The notes under the pieces were generated by a model, which was not told where the DNA came from, made no database searches, and was given only the letters and a program-made list of their open reading frames with translations. Position numbers and translations under genes: made by a program. From the NCBI GenBank assembly GCA_004195035.1, contig SGBD01000002.1:124001-188000 (forward strand): DNA of 64,000 bases, in the 5' to 3' direction. This stretch comes from Candidatus Acidulodesulfobacterium ferriphilum. GTDB taxonomy: Bacteria > SZUA-79 > Acidulodesulfobacterales > Acidulodesulfobacteraceae. Position 1 is the stretch's first letter, and each line of letters begins with the position of its first letter. Positions 42,196-50,489 of this stretch are shown piece after piece.

Positions 42196-43230
42196 CTAAA
42201 TTTGATTAAGCGTATATTTTTCTAAAAATTTATATATGCCTTCCGCATAATTAAAGGCTTTTTCATTTTTAATATCTGTTTTAATGTTATTAACCGTTAT
42301 ATCGCCTAAAACCAAGCTGAACGCGGATGACCATGCGCATGAAGTAAATTTATTATTGTAGCCTCCACCGCCAAGCCATATCTTATTTACATTTTTTTCA
42401 TTAATATTTTTTATTGTATTTAAATACCCTTTTAACGATAGATTAATATGGGACAATAAATCAAATTTCGATGTATCCGCCCCTATTTGCGCCACTATTA
42501 CATCGGGCTTAAATCCTTGAAAAACTTCGTCGAATACTTTTATAAAATTAATTATATAAGTATAGTCGTCCGTGCCTGGATAAAGAGGAAAATTAACCGA
42601 ACCTTTTTCTTCGGCATAACCCTCCGCGGGAAATAAAAAATCGCCGCTTTCATGAAAAGACAATATTAATAAATCTTTTTTGTTTCTTGGATCATTTTTA
42701 AAAGCATCCGTGACGCCGTCGCAAAAATGTGCGTCGATATCGACATATAAAACCCTTTTTCCGTATTCCAGCAATCTTAATATGGCGTAAACAGGGTCAT
42801 TTACATAACAAAATCCCCATGCGTAATTTTTTTTTGCGTGATGCAGTCCTCCCGGAAAATAAAACACATCCGAATAATTTTCCTTAACAATTAAATCGGC
42901 GGCTAAATTAACTGCCCCTATATGAATGCTTGAGGCGGTAAAAATTCCTTTGAAATAAGGATTATCAGTGGTTCCTATCCCGTATTTTTTTGGGGCATAT
43001 TCTGTTTCATCTTTTTCTGTATCGTAAAGATACCGGATATAATCAATGTCATGGTATAAACTCATGTCGGATATGGCGGCAGGCTGGACGGTAAAACTGT
43101 CGTAAACGCCTTTGGAGTATTTTTTTATTCTTTGCATCGTATAAATGATTCTTTCCCTCTTTAAAGGATGGTAAGAGGCATATTTATATTTTTCTAATTC
43201 TTTATTGTATAAAAGCGCTATTTTTTTCAT
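42196..43230 (-). CDS. AcuC-like class I deacetylase (HDAC fold) with altered motif
   Basis: A 344-residue protein. Motifs are GGLHHAKKNYAWGFCYVND (paired His), VDIDAHFCDGVTDAFKND, IVAQIGADTSKFD and IWLGGGGYN. Zinc ligands (Asp and His in DIDAH, Asp in GADT) are preserved. The usual AHHGDGV is replaced by AHFCDGV, so the second His is Phe and Gly is Cys. Family members deacetylate proteins or small amides; AcuC acts on acetyl-CoA synthetase. The substitution may change specificity. acs was not seen here. Confidence 0.85.
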   Translation of the reverse strand: MKKIALLYNKELEKYKYASYHPLKRERIIYTMQRIKKYSKGVYDSFTVQPAAISDMSLYHDIDYIRYLYDTEKDETEYAPKKYGIGTTDNPYFKGIFTASSIHIGAVNLAADLIVKENYSDVFYFPGGLHHAKKNYAWGFCYVNDPVYAILRLLEYGKRVLYVDIDAHFCDGVTDAFKNDPRNKKDLLILSFHESGDFLFPAEGYAEEKGSVNFPLYPGTDDYTYIINFIKVFDEVFQGFKPDVIVAQIGADTSKFDLLSHINLSLKGYLNTIKNINEKNVNKIWLGGGGYNNKFTSCAWSSAFSLVLGDITVNNIKTDIKNEKAFNYAEGIYKFLEKYTLNQI

Positions 43231-43253
43231 TTTCCATTCTTTTCTCTATGATT

Positions 43254-44501
43254 TTAAAGGTTGGATTTTGAAGAAAAAATAATTAAAGAGGCGATTAGAC
43301 TTAATATTGCGGCATATAAATATGAATAATTAGCTCCGATATAATAAAGAAGCCCCATAAGAACATTGCCGCCAAATAACCCCAAGCTTCTTGCGGCGGT
43401 GAGCGACCCCATTCCTCTTCCTATTGTTTCGTTTTTGACGATTAAACTAATTGCAGTAGGCTCTATAGTTTCTATAATGCCTAAAGATATTCCAAGAATG
43501 GCAACGCAAATATAATATAATAAAGGATTTAAAGAAAATGTAAATATCAATGCCATACCAAGAGAACCTGCAAAAGTAAGAAAATAACCAAAACCAAGTT
43601 TATTAATAGTTTTAGCTATTGTTTTTCCTGCAATTAAACCTGTCAGCGCCGTGCAGATAAAGAATAAAACATATGAAAGAATACCTAAAGCATCATTTTT
43701 AGAGGATTCGGCTATAGTTAAAATTGGAAATCCAAAGCTGAAAGAACTAAAGCCGTATAAGGAAGTTGCAATTAAAATCCTTTTAAACAAGTTTTCATTC
43801 AAATCGCTATTTTTCTTATTTAAACCCGCGCTGTTATTTGCGTTATTATTGTTATCGGTATTAATAGCGGCATTCTTTTTAGGATTATTATTTATATTAC
43901 CGTTTGCGCTATTATCAGGGTTATTAATTAATTTTTTCTTTGAAATCAATGTCAAAAAAAGAGTTGAAATCAATAAGGGTCCGATAGTTGTTAATAAAAT
44001 ATATTTTAAAGGAACATGATAAGTAAATAGAATTAACGCATAAATACCCGCAAAGAATCCTCCTCCTTGATCAAGCGCATGCAAAAAACCAAAAGCCTTT
44101 CCGTAAAATTCTTTTAGAACCGACCGTGAAAGCAAGACCCTTCTTGAAGGAGACCTGAAATTTCTTGCCCACCACCCCGTTGAAAAAAATGCGACCGCTT
44201 CCGCGGGATAAAGGCTGAATCCTGTAAAGGATAGAAGCGGTATTAAAAGATTGCCTATGATTGCAATTTTTTTATGTCCGAATTTATCTCCCGCCCTTCC
44301 GCCGAAATAACCAAAGAAAGCCCCTATTCCATAACTTATTGCAGAAGCTATGCCAAAATAGATAACGGAACTGTGGAGGTCTAAAACCAGGAATATTGGA
44401 AATATCACCAGAACAGCCTGATAACCTAAATCGGCAAAAAAAGCCGATAACGATATAAAAAAAACATTGCTGTTTAACCATTTTTTTTTAGAACCTTCCA
44501 T
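43254..44501 (-). CDS. MFS transporter with Asn-rich central loop
   Basis: A 415-residue protein with about 12 TM helices. GYFGGRAGDKFGHKKIAIIG is an A-type loop. Between the two six-helix halves (about residues 190-235) is a polar loop with repeated Asn (NSANGNINNNPKK and NTDNNNNANNSAG). SSFSFGFPILTIAESS and AISLIVKNETIGRGMGSLTA are in the second half. Substrate unknown. It stands alone behind the tRNA gene on the other strand. No regulator was seen. Confidence 0.85.
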   Translation of the reverse strand: MEGSKKKWLNSNVFFISLSAFFADLGYQAVLVIFPIFLVLDLHSSVIYFGIASAISYGIGAFFGYFGGRAGDKFGHKKIAIIGNLLIPLLSFTGFSLYPAEAVAFFSTGWWARNFRSPSRRVLLSRSVLKEFYGKAFGFLHALDQGGGFFAGIYALILFTYHVPLKYILLTTIGPLLISTLFLTLISKKKLINNPDNSANGNINNNPKKNAAINTDNNNNANNSAGLNKKNSDLNENLFKRILIATSLYGFSSFSFGFPILTIAESSKNDALGILSYVLFFICTALTGLIAGKTIAKTINKLGFGYFLTFAGSLGMALIFTFSLNPLLYYICVAILGISLGIIETIEPTAISLIVKNETIGRGMGSLTAARSLGLFGGNVLMGLLYYIGANYSYLYAAILSLIASLIIFSSKSNL

Positions 44502-44625
44502 ATCCCCTCTTATTTTTATAATTATCGTATTTCCACATTAACACAATTATGTTGTTATTTACTGCGTATATATTAATATTTTCATGCCCAAAACTCAAGG
44601 ATGGGATTGAATTAATTTTTGGTAA

Positions 44626-44654
44626 TTGCTTTTTTAAGGATTTTTTGCGATAAT
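44626..44654 (+). promoter_or_regulatory. Sigma-70-type promoter for tRNA-Ala
   Basis: TTGCTT (44626-44631), a 17-base spacer and GATAAT (44649-44654) match the -35/-10 elements with ideal spacing. The predicted start near 44661 leaves a leader of about 37 bases before the tRNA. Confidence 0.6.
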
Positions 44655-44697
44655 AATGTTGAATTAAGTGTAACTTAATTCTAATTTTTAATAAAGT

Positions 44698-44773
44698 GGG
44701 GGGTTAGCCCAGTTGGTAGAGCGACGCCTTCGCATGGCGTAGGCCGCGGGTTCGAGTCCCGTGCCCTCCACCA
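44698..44773 (+). tRNA. tRNA-Ala (anticodon CGC)
   Basis: 76 bases, CCA encoded. Acceptor strands GGGGGGT and GCCCTCC pair; the anticodon arm is ACGCC-TTCGCAT-GGCGT with anticodon CGC reading GCG. The T arm is GCGGG-TTCGAGT-CCCGT. Base 3 G faces base 70 U, the alanine identity pair. The D stem GCCC/GAGC carries a C-A mismatch at its third pair, a small oddity. The discriminator is A. Confidence 0.93.
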
Positions 44774-44845
44774 CTTAAAATAAATATTTAAAACAGCGCA
44801 GGTAACTTTTTGTATAAATTTTTTTATAAAAAACGAGGAGTTAAC

Positions 44846-45301
44846 ATGAAAAAGATATTTTTATTAATAAGTATATTTATAAGCATAGCTTTTGCTAACA
44901 GTGCATTTGCAAGCAGGCTGTTTTTGCCGGGATTATGGCAATATACCTCTACAACAACTGTTTCGGGACTCCCGTACGCTATGCCTCCTGTAACCTCGAC
45001 TTATTCATCTTGCATGGGTAATAAACTTAAACCGCCTATGCAGAAAAATCCCGATATACCGGCTAACTGTCCAAAGCCTATCGTAACTGTTAACGGAAAT
45101 ACTGTCGTTACACGCTTTGAATGTTCTACTGGAGTCGGCATGGAGATAAAAGAACTTATGTTTGAATATTTTCCTAACGATACAACAATGCATATGCATG
45201 GACATGTTAATACTATCAACACATATCAAGGCAGGACTATGAATGTTAATTCAAACATCGAACTTACCGGAAAAAGAATCGGCGCATGCAGTGTGAAATA
45301 A
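44846..45301 (+). CDS. DUF3617-like exported protein
   Basis: About 151 residues from ATG 44846, which has GAGGAG 6 bases upstream; a longer frame from 44810 is less likely. A Sec signal peptide (MKKIFLLISIFISIAFANSA) ends near SAFAS. LFLPGLWQYTSTTTVSGLP and SCMGNKLKPPMQKNPDIPAN with paired Cys match the DUF3617 pattern of small periplasmic proteins. Function unknown. It is the first gene behind tRNA-Ala, followed by a lipoprotein on the same strand. Confidence 0.65.
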   Translation: MKKIFLLISIFISIAFANSAFASRLFLPGLWQYTSTTTVSGLPYAMPPVTSTYSSCMGNKLKPPMQKNPDIPANCPKPIVTVNGNTVVTRFECSTGVGMEIKELMFEYFPNDTTMHMHGHVNTINTYQGRTMNVNSNIELTGKRIGACSVK

Positions 45302-45340
45302 ACAAAAACCGTGGGAAAATAAAAAATAAGGTTATCAAAT

Positions 45341-46021
45341 ATGAAAATCAACCGCTTTTTTATTTTTTTATTGTTGATTTCTGTTGCCGCAACTGTAATT
45401 TCAGGCTGCTCTAAAACGCCGTCAAAGATTTCAGCCGATAAATCCGTCGCATCACAGAGCAATAGCGGTATAACCATGGCTAAGCTGACCTCGCTGAAAA
45501 ATTACGAATCAATCACACGGGCGATGTTTGTAACTACCATAGACAAAATTTATAATTTAAATAACTGGCAGGAAGAAATAATCGAAGGTACTAAAGCAAA
45601 GCCAGCCTATACATTTACCAGAAACATAAATGGAGTTTTTTACGCAATTATAACATTTCATTCTTCGCCGCATGGTTTAAAATGGTTTAAAGAGCCTTCA
45701 AGTTTTAGAGAAAGACCTAAGGGTCAGCTGCGTTTATTCTCCGGATTTGTAGTAAGAGACACAGCCCCTCCTATGAAACTCGTATTTGTAAAATATGCCG
45801 TAGTAGCAAACAGGCAGTCTATTGAATACCGTGGAATAAATCCTTACAATGAATACTCCGGAACTTTCTGGATAGACAAAAAAACGGATGCGCTCTTAAA
45901 ATACATCAATCCGTCTGTTAATATAGGATCTAATGGATTAAATTCAGGCATGAAATTCATAGTTAAAAAAATAGGAAAAATCCATGCTTTTAAAACACCT
46001 TTAATCAGTTCAATTCCTTAA
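45341..46021 (+). CDS. Exported lipoprotein of unknown function
   Basis: A 226-residue protein. The signal peptide (FIFLLLISVAATVISGCSKT) ends in the lipobox ISGC, so it is a lipoprotein. The mature part has TFTRNINGVFYAIITFHSSP and FSGFVVRDTAPPMKLVFVKY with a WIDKKTDALLKY stretch, reminiscent of outer-membrane lipoprotein-sorting or LolA-like beta proteins, but I do not recognise a family. It follows the DUF3617 gene by 39 bases. Confidence 0.6.
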   Translation: MKINRFFIFLLLISVAATVISGCSKTPSKISADKSVASQSNSGITMAKLTSLKNYESITRAMFVTTIDKIYNLNNWQEEIIEGTKAKPAYTFTRNINGVFYAIITFHSSPHGLKWFKEPSSFRERPKGQLRLFSGFVVRDTAPPMKLVFVKYAVVANRQSIEYRGINPYNEYSGTFWIDKKTDALLKYINPSVNIGSNGLNSGMKFIVKKIGKIHAFKTPLISSIP

Positions 46022-46062
46022 TAGATTATCTATTATATAGCCGCAATAAAAATTAAAAAGTT

Positions 46063-46097
46063 TTTTACTGGTATAAATCAGCGGCGAAACAGGGATT
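46063..46097 (+). pseudogene. Remnant of a Sel1-repeat gene
   Basis: The plus strand reads FYWYKSAAKQG here, one Sel1 repeat unit, and its DNA is close to the repeats in the intact Sel1 genes at 48.4-48.9 kb. Upstream sequence (46045-46062) still resembles the KNFKKA part but has a stop codon and a deletion; downstream the frame loses the Sel1 pattern. It is a broken copy between the lipoprotein gene and an LprI-type gene. Confidence 0.7.
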
Positions 46098-46233
46098 TTT
46101 TGTCCGCACTCAGAACAACACAGGCGATGTTTCATTATTTTTGCAGAAAAACTGTTTCTCCGTTATTTTTGCCTTTTAATGCTTCGTGCGCAATATTTGG
46201 GATATAGACGAATCGCAAAATGGCGGCGGGTGT

Positions 46234-47013
46234 TTAATATTTTTTGCAGCGCCCTTCTTTAAGGTTATATGTTCCGTACTCATCAAGATCGTTAGATCCA
46301 TACAATTTGTTTATTTTGACCGGCTTTAACGACAGAATGTATCCATTTGAGCGCCTTGCTATGCTGCCGTCTCCCGTGTTTCCCCACCCGTCTATAAATC
46401 GAAAATAAATATCACCCTCAGATTTTTTCTTAAAAGGTACTTTTCCTGTGTCCAAAAGATGTCCCGTCCATGAAAATTCAACCTGAACATTCACATATTT
46501 AAACCTTTTATTTACTTTGGCGCAAATTTGAAGATTGCCTATGGGGAAATTTTTTCCGTTTCCTGTATCTCCCATAATCTGATTATTATTAAAGTACTCA
46601 ACTGTTTTGGAATCTGCCGCCCCTTCAACATTATCAGAAAGCTTCTTTAACCACCTAACGCGATCTATTAGCATACTTCTTAAGCACGCCCCTATTTCTA
46701 AACCTTCTAAGGCTCCGCCGCCGTACATCATCTGGCCGTCGGCATCACAATTATACCTGCGGTAAAGCATCCAACTGATTTCCGATTTTTTTAGATATTT
46801 CCCGTATTTGGACGGTAGTTTTTTCATTAGGCCAAAATACTCTTTATTAAGCTCCAAGTTCCATTTTTCCACGCTTTTATAATAACAACTGGCCCAACCT
46901 GCATTAGATTCATGCTTGCTCATACATAACCTGTATTCTTGACCTGCCGCCGCCGTCAAAGGAACACCTATCATTAGTAATAACGCTATTATAAATATTA
47001 TAATTTTTAGCAT
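46234..47013 (-). CDS. LprI-domain (DUF1311) exported protein, longer paralogue
   Basis: A 259-residue protein with signal peptide (MLKIIIFIIALLLMIGVPLT, then AAAG). Residues about 26-135 form an LprI-like domain: RLCMSKHESNAGWASCYYKS, YLKKSEISWMLYRRYNCDAD and CLRSMLIDRVRWLKKL, with paired Cys. Some LprI proteins inhibit lysozyme. The second half (FPIGNLQICAKVNKRFKYVN onward) is unlike the neighbour and may be another beta domain. It lies next to a shorter paralogue with near-identical core motifs. Confidence 0.75.
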   Translation of the reverse strand: MLKIIIFIIALLLMIGVPLTAAAGQEYRLCMSKHESNAGWASCYYKSVEKWNLELNKEYFGLMKKLPSKYGKYLKKSEISWMLYRRYNCDADGQMMYGGGALEGLEIGACLRSMLIDRVRWLKKLSDNVEGAADSKTVEYFNNNQIMGDTGNGKNFPIGNLQICAKVNKRFKYVNVQVEFSWTGHLLDTGKVPFKKKSEGDIYFRFIDGWGNTGDGSIARRSNGYILSLKPVKINKLYGSNDLDEYGTYNLKEGRCKKY

Positions 47014-47057
47014 TTATCCGCAACTATTAAGAATTCGATTCACATCGCTATTAATGA

Positions 47058-47447
47058 TTAGTGCTGCCTGTTTGCCGGCAGGAACGGTTCTAAGTCTTTA
47101 ACCCTATCTATTAGCATGGCCCTGAGGCAAGATTCTCTCTGTATAATATTACCGCTGCTGCTGCCGAACATAATATCTCCTGCGGCAATGCAATTATACC
47201 TGCGGTAAAGAATCCAACTGATTTCCGATTTTTTTAGATAACTGCGGGATTTTGGGCCATCAGCTTTCATTATATCATAATAAACAGCGTTAAGCTTCAT
47301 ATTCCACCTCTTAATGCTTTGCACATAACACTCGTTTATCCCTGCGGTAGATTTGTTTCGCCTAATGCACGATTTAAATTCCTGCCTAGCGACAGCTGTT
47401 GATGAAAAGCTTGCTATCAGGATAATTGCCAATATGTATTTCATCAT
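47058..47447 (-). CDS. LprI-domain (DUF1311) exported protein, short paralogue
   Basis: A 129-residue protein, signal peptide IILIASFSSTAVA. YLKKSEISWILYRRYNCIAA and CLRAMLIDRVKDLEPFL match the longer neighbour almost exactly, with the same Cys spacing. The pair probably arose by tandem duplication. The LprI type of domain has been linked to lysozyme inhibition. The gene ends 44 bases upstream of the longer paralogue on the same strand. Confidence 0.75.
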   Translation of the reverse strand: MMKYILAIILIASFSSTAVARQEFKSCIRRNKSTAGINECYVQSIKRWNMKLNAVYYDIMKADGPKSRSYLKKSEISWILYRRYNCIAAGDIMFGSSSGNIIQRESCLRAMLIDRVKDLEPFLPANRQH

Positions 47448-48050
47448 AAAAATCTATAAACGCAAGTTGGAGATTGAAAGTTTAATATTATTTGTATAGC
47501 TTACGTTATCTGACGCTGGTCAACTGCCCATGAAATAAGTTATATCGGTTTAAAAAATATTTGTCAACTATTTTTCCGCTCCTGGCTGGACATGCTATAA
47601 ATTAATAAACACACGGTTAAGACTATTTTAAAATAATTAGAAGTTTAATTAGACCCAAAATTGCCGATAGAAATTTCTTTTTCCGGATTAACGCTTCGCT
47701 CTCGCACCTTGTGCTCGTGAAGTTTCAATAAAACTTTCACGCTTTCGCGGGAATGACTTTGAGGGAATTTTACAATTCACCCGACGGGTGTCATTCCTGC
47801 GAAAGCAGGAATCCAGTATGTGTAATATGTTGAAACAGTTTCATAGATTTCTATCAGCAATTTTGTGTTAGAAGTTTGCGTTGACAATACGATATATAAA
47901 ATTATAATATTGTAACTATTATAAAAGATTTAAGATATAAATAATATTATAAATATATGTCAAATATTAAACTGCGAAAGGCTAAAGCAAGTCTGTCAGT
48001 ATAAAACACACCCTTATTCTAAAATTATATTAAAGGATATACATATATAA
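47448..48050. other. 603-base intergenic stretch, mostly a repeat element
   Basis: No gene was seen. It holds the complete repeat copy C (47657-47864) and AT-rich flanks. A 10-base direct repeat TTAGAAGTTT stands at 47637-47646 and 47868-47877 on either side of the element. AGGATATAC precedes the Sel1 gene start at 48051. Confidence 0.6.
47657..47864 (+). mobile_element. MITE-like dispersed repeat, copy C, with terminal inverted repeats
   Basis: Left end AAAATTGCCGATAGAAATTT (47657-47676) and right end AGATTTCTATCAGCAATTTT (47845-47864) are near-perfect inverted repeats. The interior contains ATTCCTGC..GCAGGAAT (near 47794-47813) and a TCACCCGACGGGTG hairpin. Flanks carry a 10-base direct repeat. 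The right part is shared with copies A and B, the core with copy D. It has no open frame, so it would move with help from a transposase elsewhere. Confidence 0.7.
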
Positions 48051-49184
48051 ATGATTAAAACCAAAATAAAAATAATATCGGTTTTATTATTTTCTATTAT
48101 TTTTTTATATCTGTCGCCGGCCTATGCGGCACAATCTTATGCCGTCATGATAAAAAAAGTTAATAATGACTTTGCAAAGCATCATTATGAAAAAGCGTTT
48201 TTGATTCTTAGAATGTTAGCGGACAAAGGAAATATGAAAGCTCAAAGAAAACTTGGGTTTATGTATGATAACGGTTATGACGGGTTTCCTAAAAACTTTA
48301 AAAAGGCAAACCGCTGGTTCAAATTAGCCGCAGAGCAAGGAGATGCTGAATCTCAGCTTAATGTAGGCAATGCTTTCTTTTGTGGATTTGGGGTTCCTAA
48401 AAACTTTAAAAAAGCTCTTTACTGGTATAAATTAGCGGTAAAACAAGGAAATTCCGCAGATGTTGAGGGCGAAGGCAACGTGGGATCCAATCTGTATCTT
48501 TATGAAACGCATAAATACGCAAGTTATCCAACAACCTACGACGGCGAAACTAACATAGGGGTTATTTATTATATGGGAGGATACGGCATCCGCAAAAACT
48601 TGAAAAAAGCGATATACTGGTCAAAATTAGCGGCAAAACAGGGAAACGAATATGGGGAATATAATATTGGTTTTCTGTATTATAACGGCGAAGTAATTCC
48701 AAAGAAATGGGCAGAAGCAAACTTCTGGTATAGATTTGCCGCAAAACAGGGAAATCAAGTTATTAAAATGGAATTAAATAAAGCATATCGTTATGATTAT
48801 ATTCAAGAAGACTTTAAAAAAGCGGCCTACTGGTATAAATTAGCGGCAGAACAGGGGGATATAGATGCGCAAACCGATTTAGGCCATATCTATTATCACG
48901 GAAAAGGAGTGCCTCAAAATTACAAATTAGCGGTCTATTGGTATAAATCAGTGGCAGCAGGGGGAGTCTCAACAGGGCAGGCAACCTTAGGCTATTGTTA
49001 TTACAAAGGGTACGGGGTTGCTAAAAACTATATTAAAGCCCTTAAATGGTTCATCATAGCAAAAACTAACGGTTGTAAATGTATTAATAAATATATTAAC
49101 GATATTAAACATCGCCTGACCGCAAGCCAGATTGCCGAAGCCAAGCGGGAAGCTCAAGAGTGGCGGTTAAAACATCGTGAATAA
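48051..49184 (+). CDS. Exported Sel1-repeat protein
   Basis: A 377-residue protein. Signal peptide at the N-terminus (IISVLLFSIIFLYLSPAYAA). At least six Sel1 (TPR-like) repeats follow, e.g. ANRWFKLAAEQGDAESQLNV and AAYWYKLAAEQGDIDAQTDL, with GNVGSNLYLYETHK breaking the array. The C-terminus is NDIKHRLTASQIAEAKREAQ, shared with the gene at 49427. Sel1 proteins are scaffolds or secretion and immunity factors. A likely function cannot be chosen. Confidence 0.88.
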   Translation: MIKTKIKIISVLLFSIIFLYLSPAYAAQSYAVMIKKVNNDFAKHHYEKAFLILRMLADKGNMKAQRKLGFMYDNGYDGFPKNFKKANRWFKLAAEQGDAESQLNVGNAFFCGFGVPKNFKKALYWYKLAVKQGNSADVEGEGNVGSNLYLYETHKYASYPTTYDGETNIGVIYYMGGYGIRKNLKKAIYWSKLAAKQGNEYGEYNIGFLYYNGEVIPKKWAEANFWYRFAAKQGNQVIKMELNKAYRYDYIQEDFKKAAYWYKLAAEQGDIDAQTDLGHIYYHGKGVPQNYKLAVYWYKSVAAGGVSTGQATLGYCYYKGYGVAKNYIKALKWFIIAKTNGCKCINKYINDIKHRLTASQIAEAKREAQEWRLKHRE

Positions 49185-49322
49185 TATTCATCGGCAGGTT
49201 AATAAGTCAGCGGGTATAAAGCAGTCATGCAGTTTTAATTTATCGTATATCATTTATTTATTGCCTGTATTAAAAAAACATTTACTGATAAAGTTCCTTT
49301 GCCGAAGTTAGTAACATATGTA

Positions 49323-49336
49323 CTGCAGTACTGCAG
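49323..49336. repeat. 14-base perfect palindrome
   Basis: CTGCAGTACTGCAG is its own complement. It lies between the two convergent Sel1 genes, in 242 bases without any gene. It could be a chance feature. Confidence 0.3.
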
Positions 49337-49426
49337 CTGTTTGGAGCAAAAGCCATAGTCATGGTTCAATAGTAGCGCTATTAATCAATATAAAATTAAA
49401 ACATTCTTAAAATTCAAATTCAAATT

Positions 49427-50437
49427 TCATTTTTTTTGTGTTAAATTAAGTAAACGGCGGTAGAATAATTTAAATTTTCGCACCCACTCTTGAGCTCCCA
49501 GTCTGGCTTCGGCAATCTGGCTTGCGGTCAGGCGATGCTTAATATCGTTTAAAAATTTATTTTTATAGACAAAGCCGTAATGTCTCGCTATAAAAGACAA
49601 TTCAAGGGCCTCAGTATAATTTTTAGCAACCCCGTACCCTTTGTAAAAGCAATAGCCTAAGGCTACCTGCCCAATTACATCTCCCTGCTCTGCGGTCTTA
49701 TTCCACCAGTAAACTGCTTTTTTAAAGTCTTCTTGTATATAATTATAACGATAGGCTTTATTTAATTCTGTTTTGACAGTTTTATTTCCTTGTTTCGAGG
49801 CAAATTTATACCAATAGTTTGCTTCTATCCATTTTTTTGGAATTAAAACGCCGTCATAATACATATATCCAATATTATCTTGCGCTGCGATATTTCCATG
49901 AGCGGTCGCTTTTTTCCACCAGTAAACTGCCTTAGAATAGTTTTTCGGCATGCCTTGACCTTGTTCGTAAGCATAGCCCAACTTATTTTCGACCATGCCC
50001 AAATGATATTTGGCTGCGATATATCCCTTAGCGATGGCTTTTTTAAGCAAATAGAAGGCTTTGAAATAGTTTTTAGGAACGCCGTGGCCTGCATAATAGG
50101 CATAAGCTAAATGATCTTCAGCCTCGGCATATCCCTGCGCGGCAGATTTTTTAAGCCAGTAAACTGACTTGGAATAATTTTGTTTTACCCCTAGACCGTG
50201 TTCATAAGCATAAGCTAAATTGCTTTCTGCAGCTGCGTTTCCCTGAGCTGCGGCTATTCTGTACCAGTAGAACGCATTATGATAGCTATGCTTTACACCG
50301 CCAAGACCGGAATAATAACCATTGCCCAGCTTATTTTCTGCTTTTGGGTTGAGGGTTTTGCCGCAGCTTAAAGAAGGCATTATAAATATTAAAAGCAAAA
50401 GTAAAAATGCAACAATTATGCTGTGTTTGATTTTCAT
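49427..50437 (-). CDS. Exported Sel1-repeat protein, paralogue in inverse orientation
   Basis: A 336-residue protein with signal peptide (IIVAFLLLLLIFIMPSLSCG). Sel1 repeats include AFYWYRIAAAQGNAAAESNL and SVYWLKKSAAQGYAEAEDHL. A long stretch (NKAYRYNYIQEDFKKAVYWW) and the C-terminal NDIKHRLTASQIAEARLGAQ match the gene at 48051 closely, so the two are an inverted duplication that has diverged at the N-terminal repeats. Cys at the end of the signal could be a lipobox-like LSCG. Confidence 0.88.
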   Translation of the reverse strand: MKIKHSIIVAFLLLLLIFIMPSLSCGKTLNPKAENKLGNGYYSGLGGVKHSYHNAFYWYRIAAAQGNAAAESNLAYAYEHGLGVKQNYSKSVYWLKKSAAQGYAEAEDHLAYAYYAGHGVPKNYFKAFYLLKKAIAKGYIAAKYHLGMVENKLGYAYEQGQGMPKNYSKAVYWWKKATAHGNIAAQDNIGYMYYDGVLIPKKWIEANYWYKFASKQGNKTVKTELNKAYRYNYIQEDFKKAVYWWNKTAEQGDVIGQVALGYCFYKGYGVAKNYTEALELSFIARHYGFVYKNKFLNDIKHRLTASQIAEARLGAQEWVRKFKLFYRRLLNLTQKK

Positions 50438-50489
50438 TGCTTTTTTCCTGTTTTAATTGAAGTAGAAGCGGACAAAATTATCCGCAATT

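Noticed and set aside
49323-49336. CTGCAGTACTGCAG as a meaningful operator
   Set aside because: It is short, lies between convergent gene ends, and has no repeat nearby; chance is adequate.
44698-50437. An integrated island with att sites at the tRNA-Ala 3' end
   Set aside because: No second copy of the tRNA 3' end was found in the window and no integrase gene was seen.
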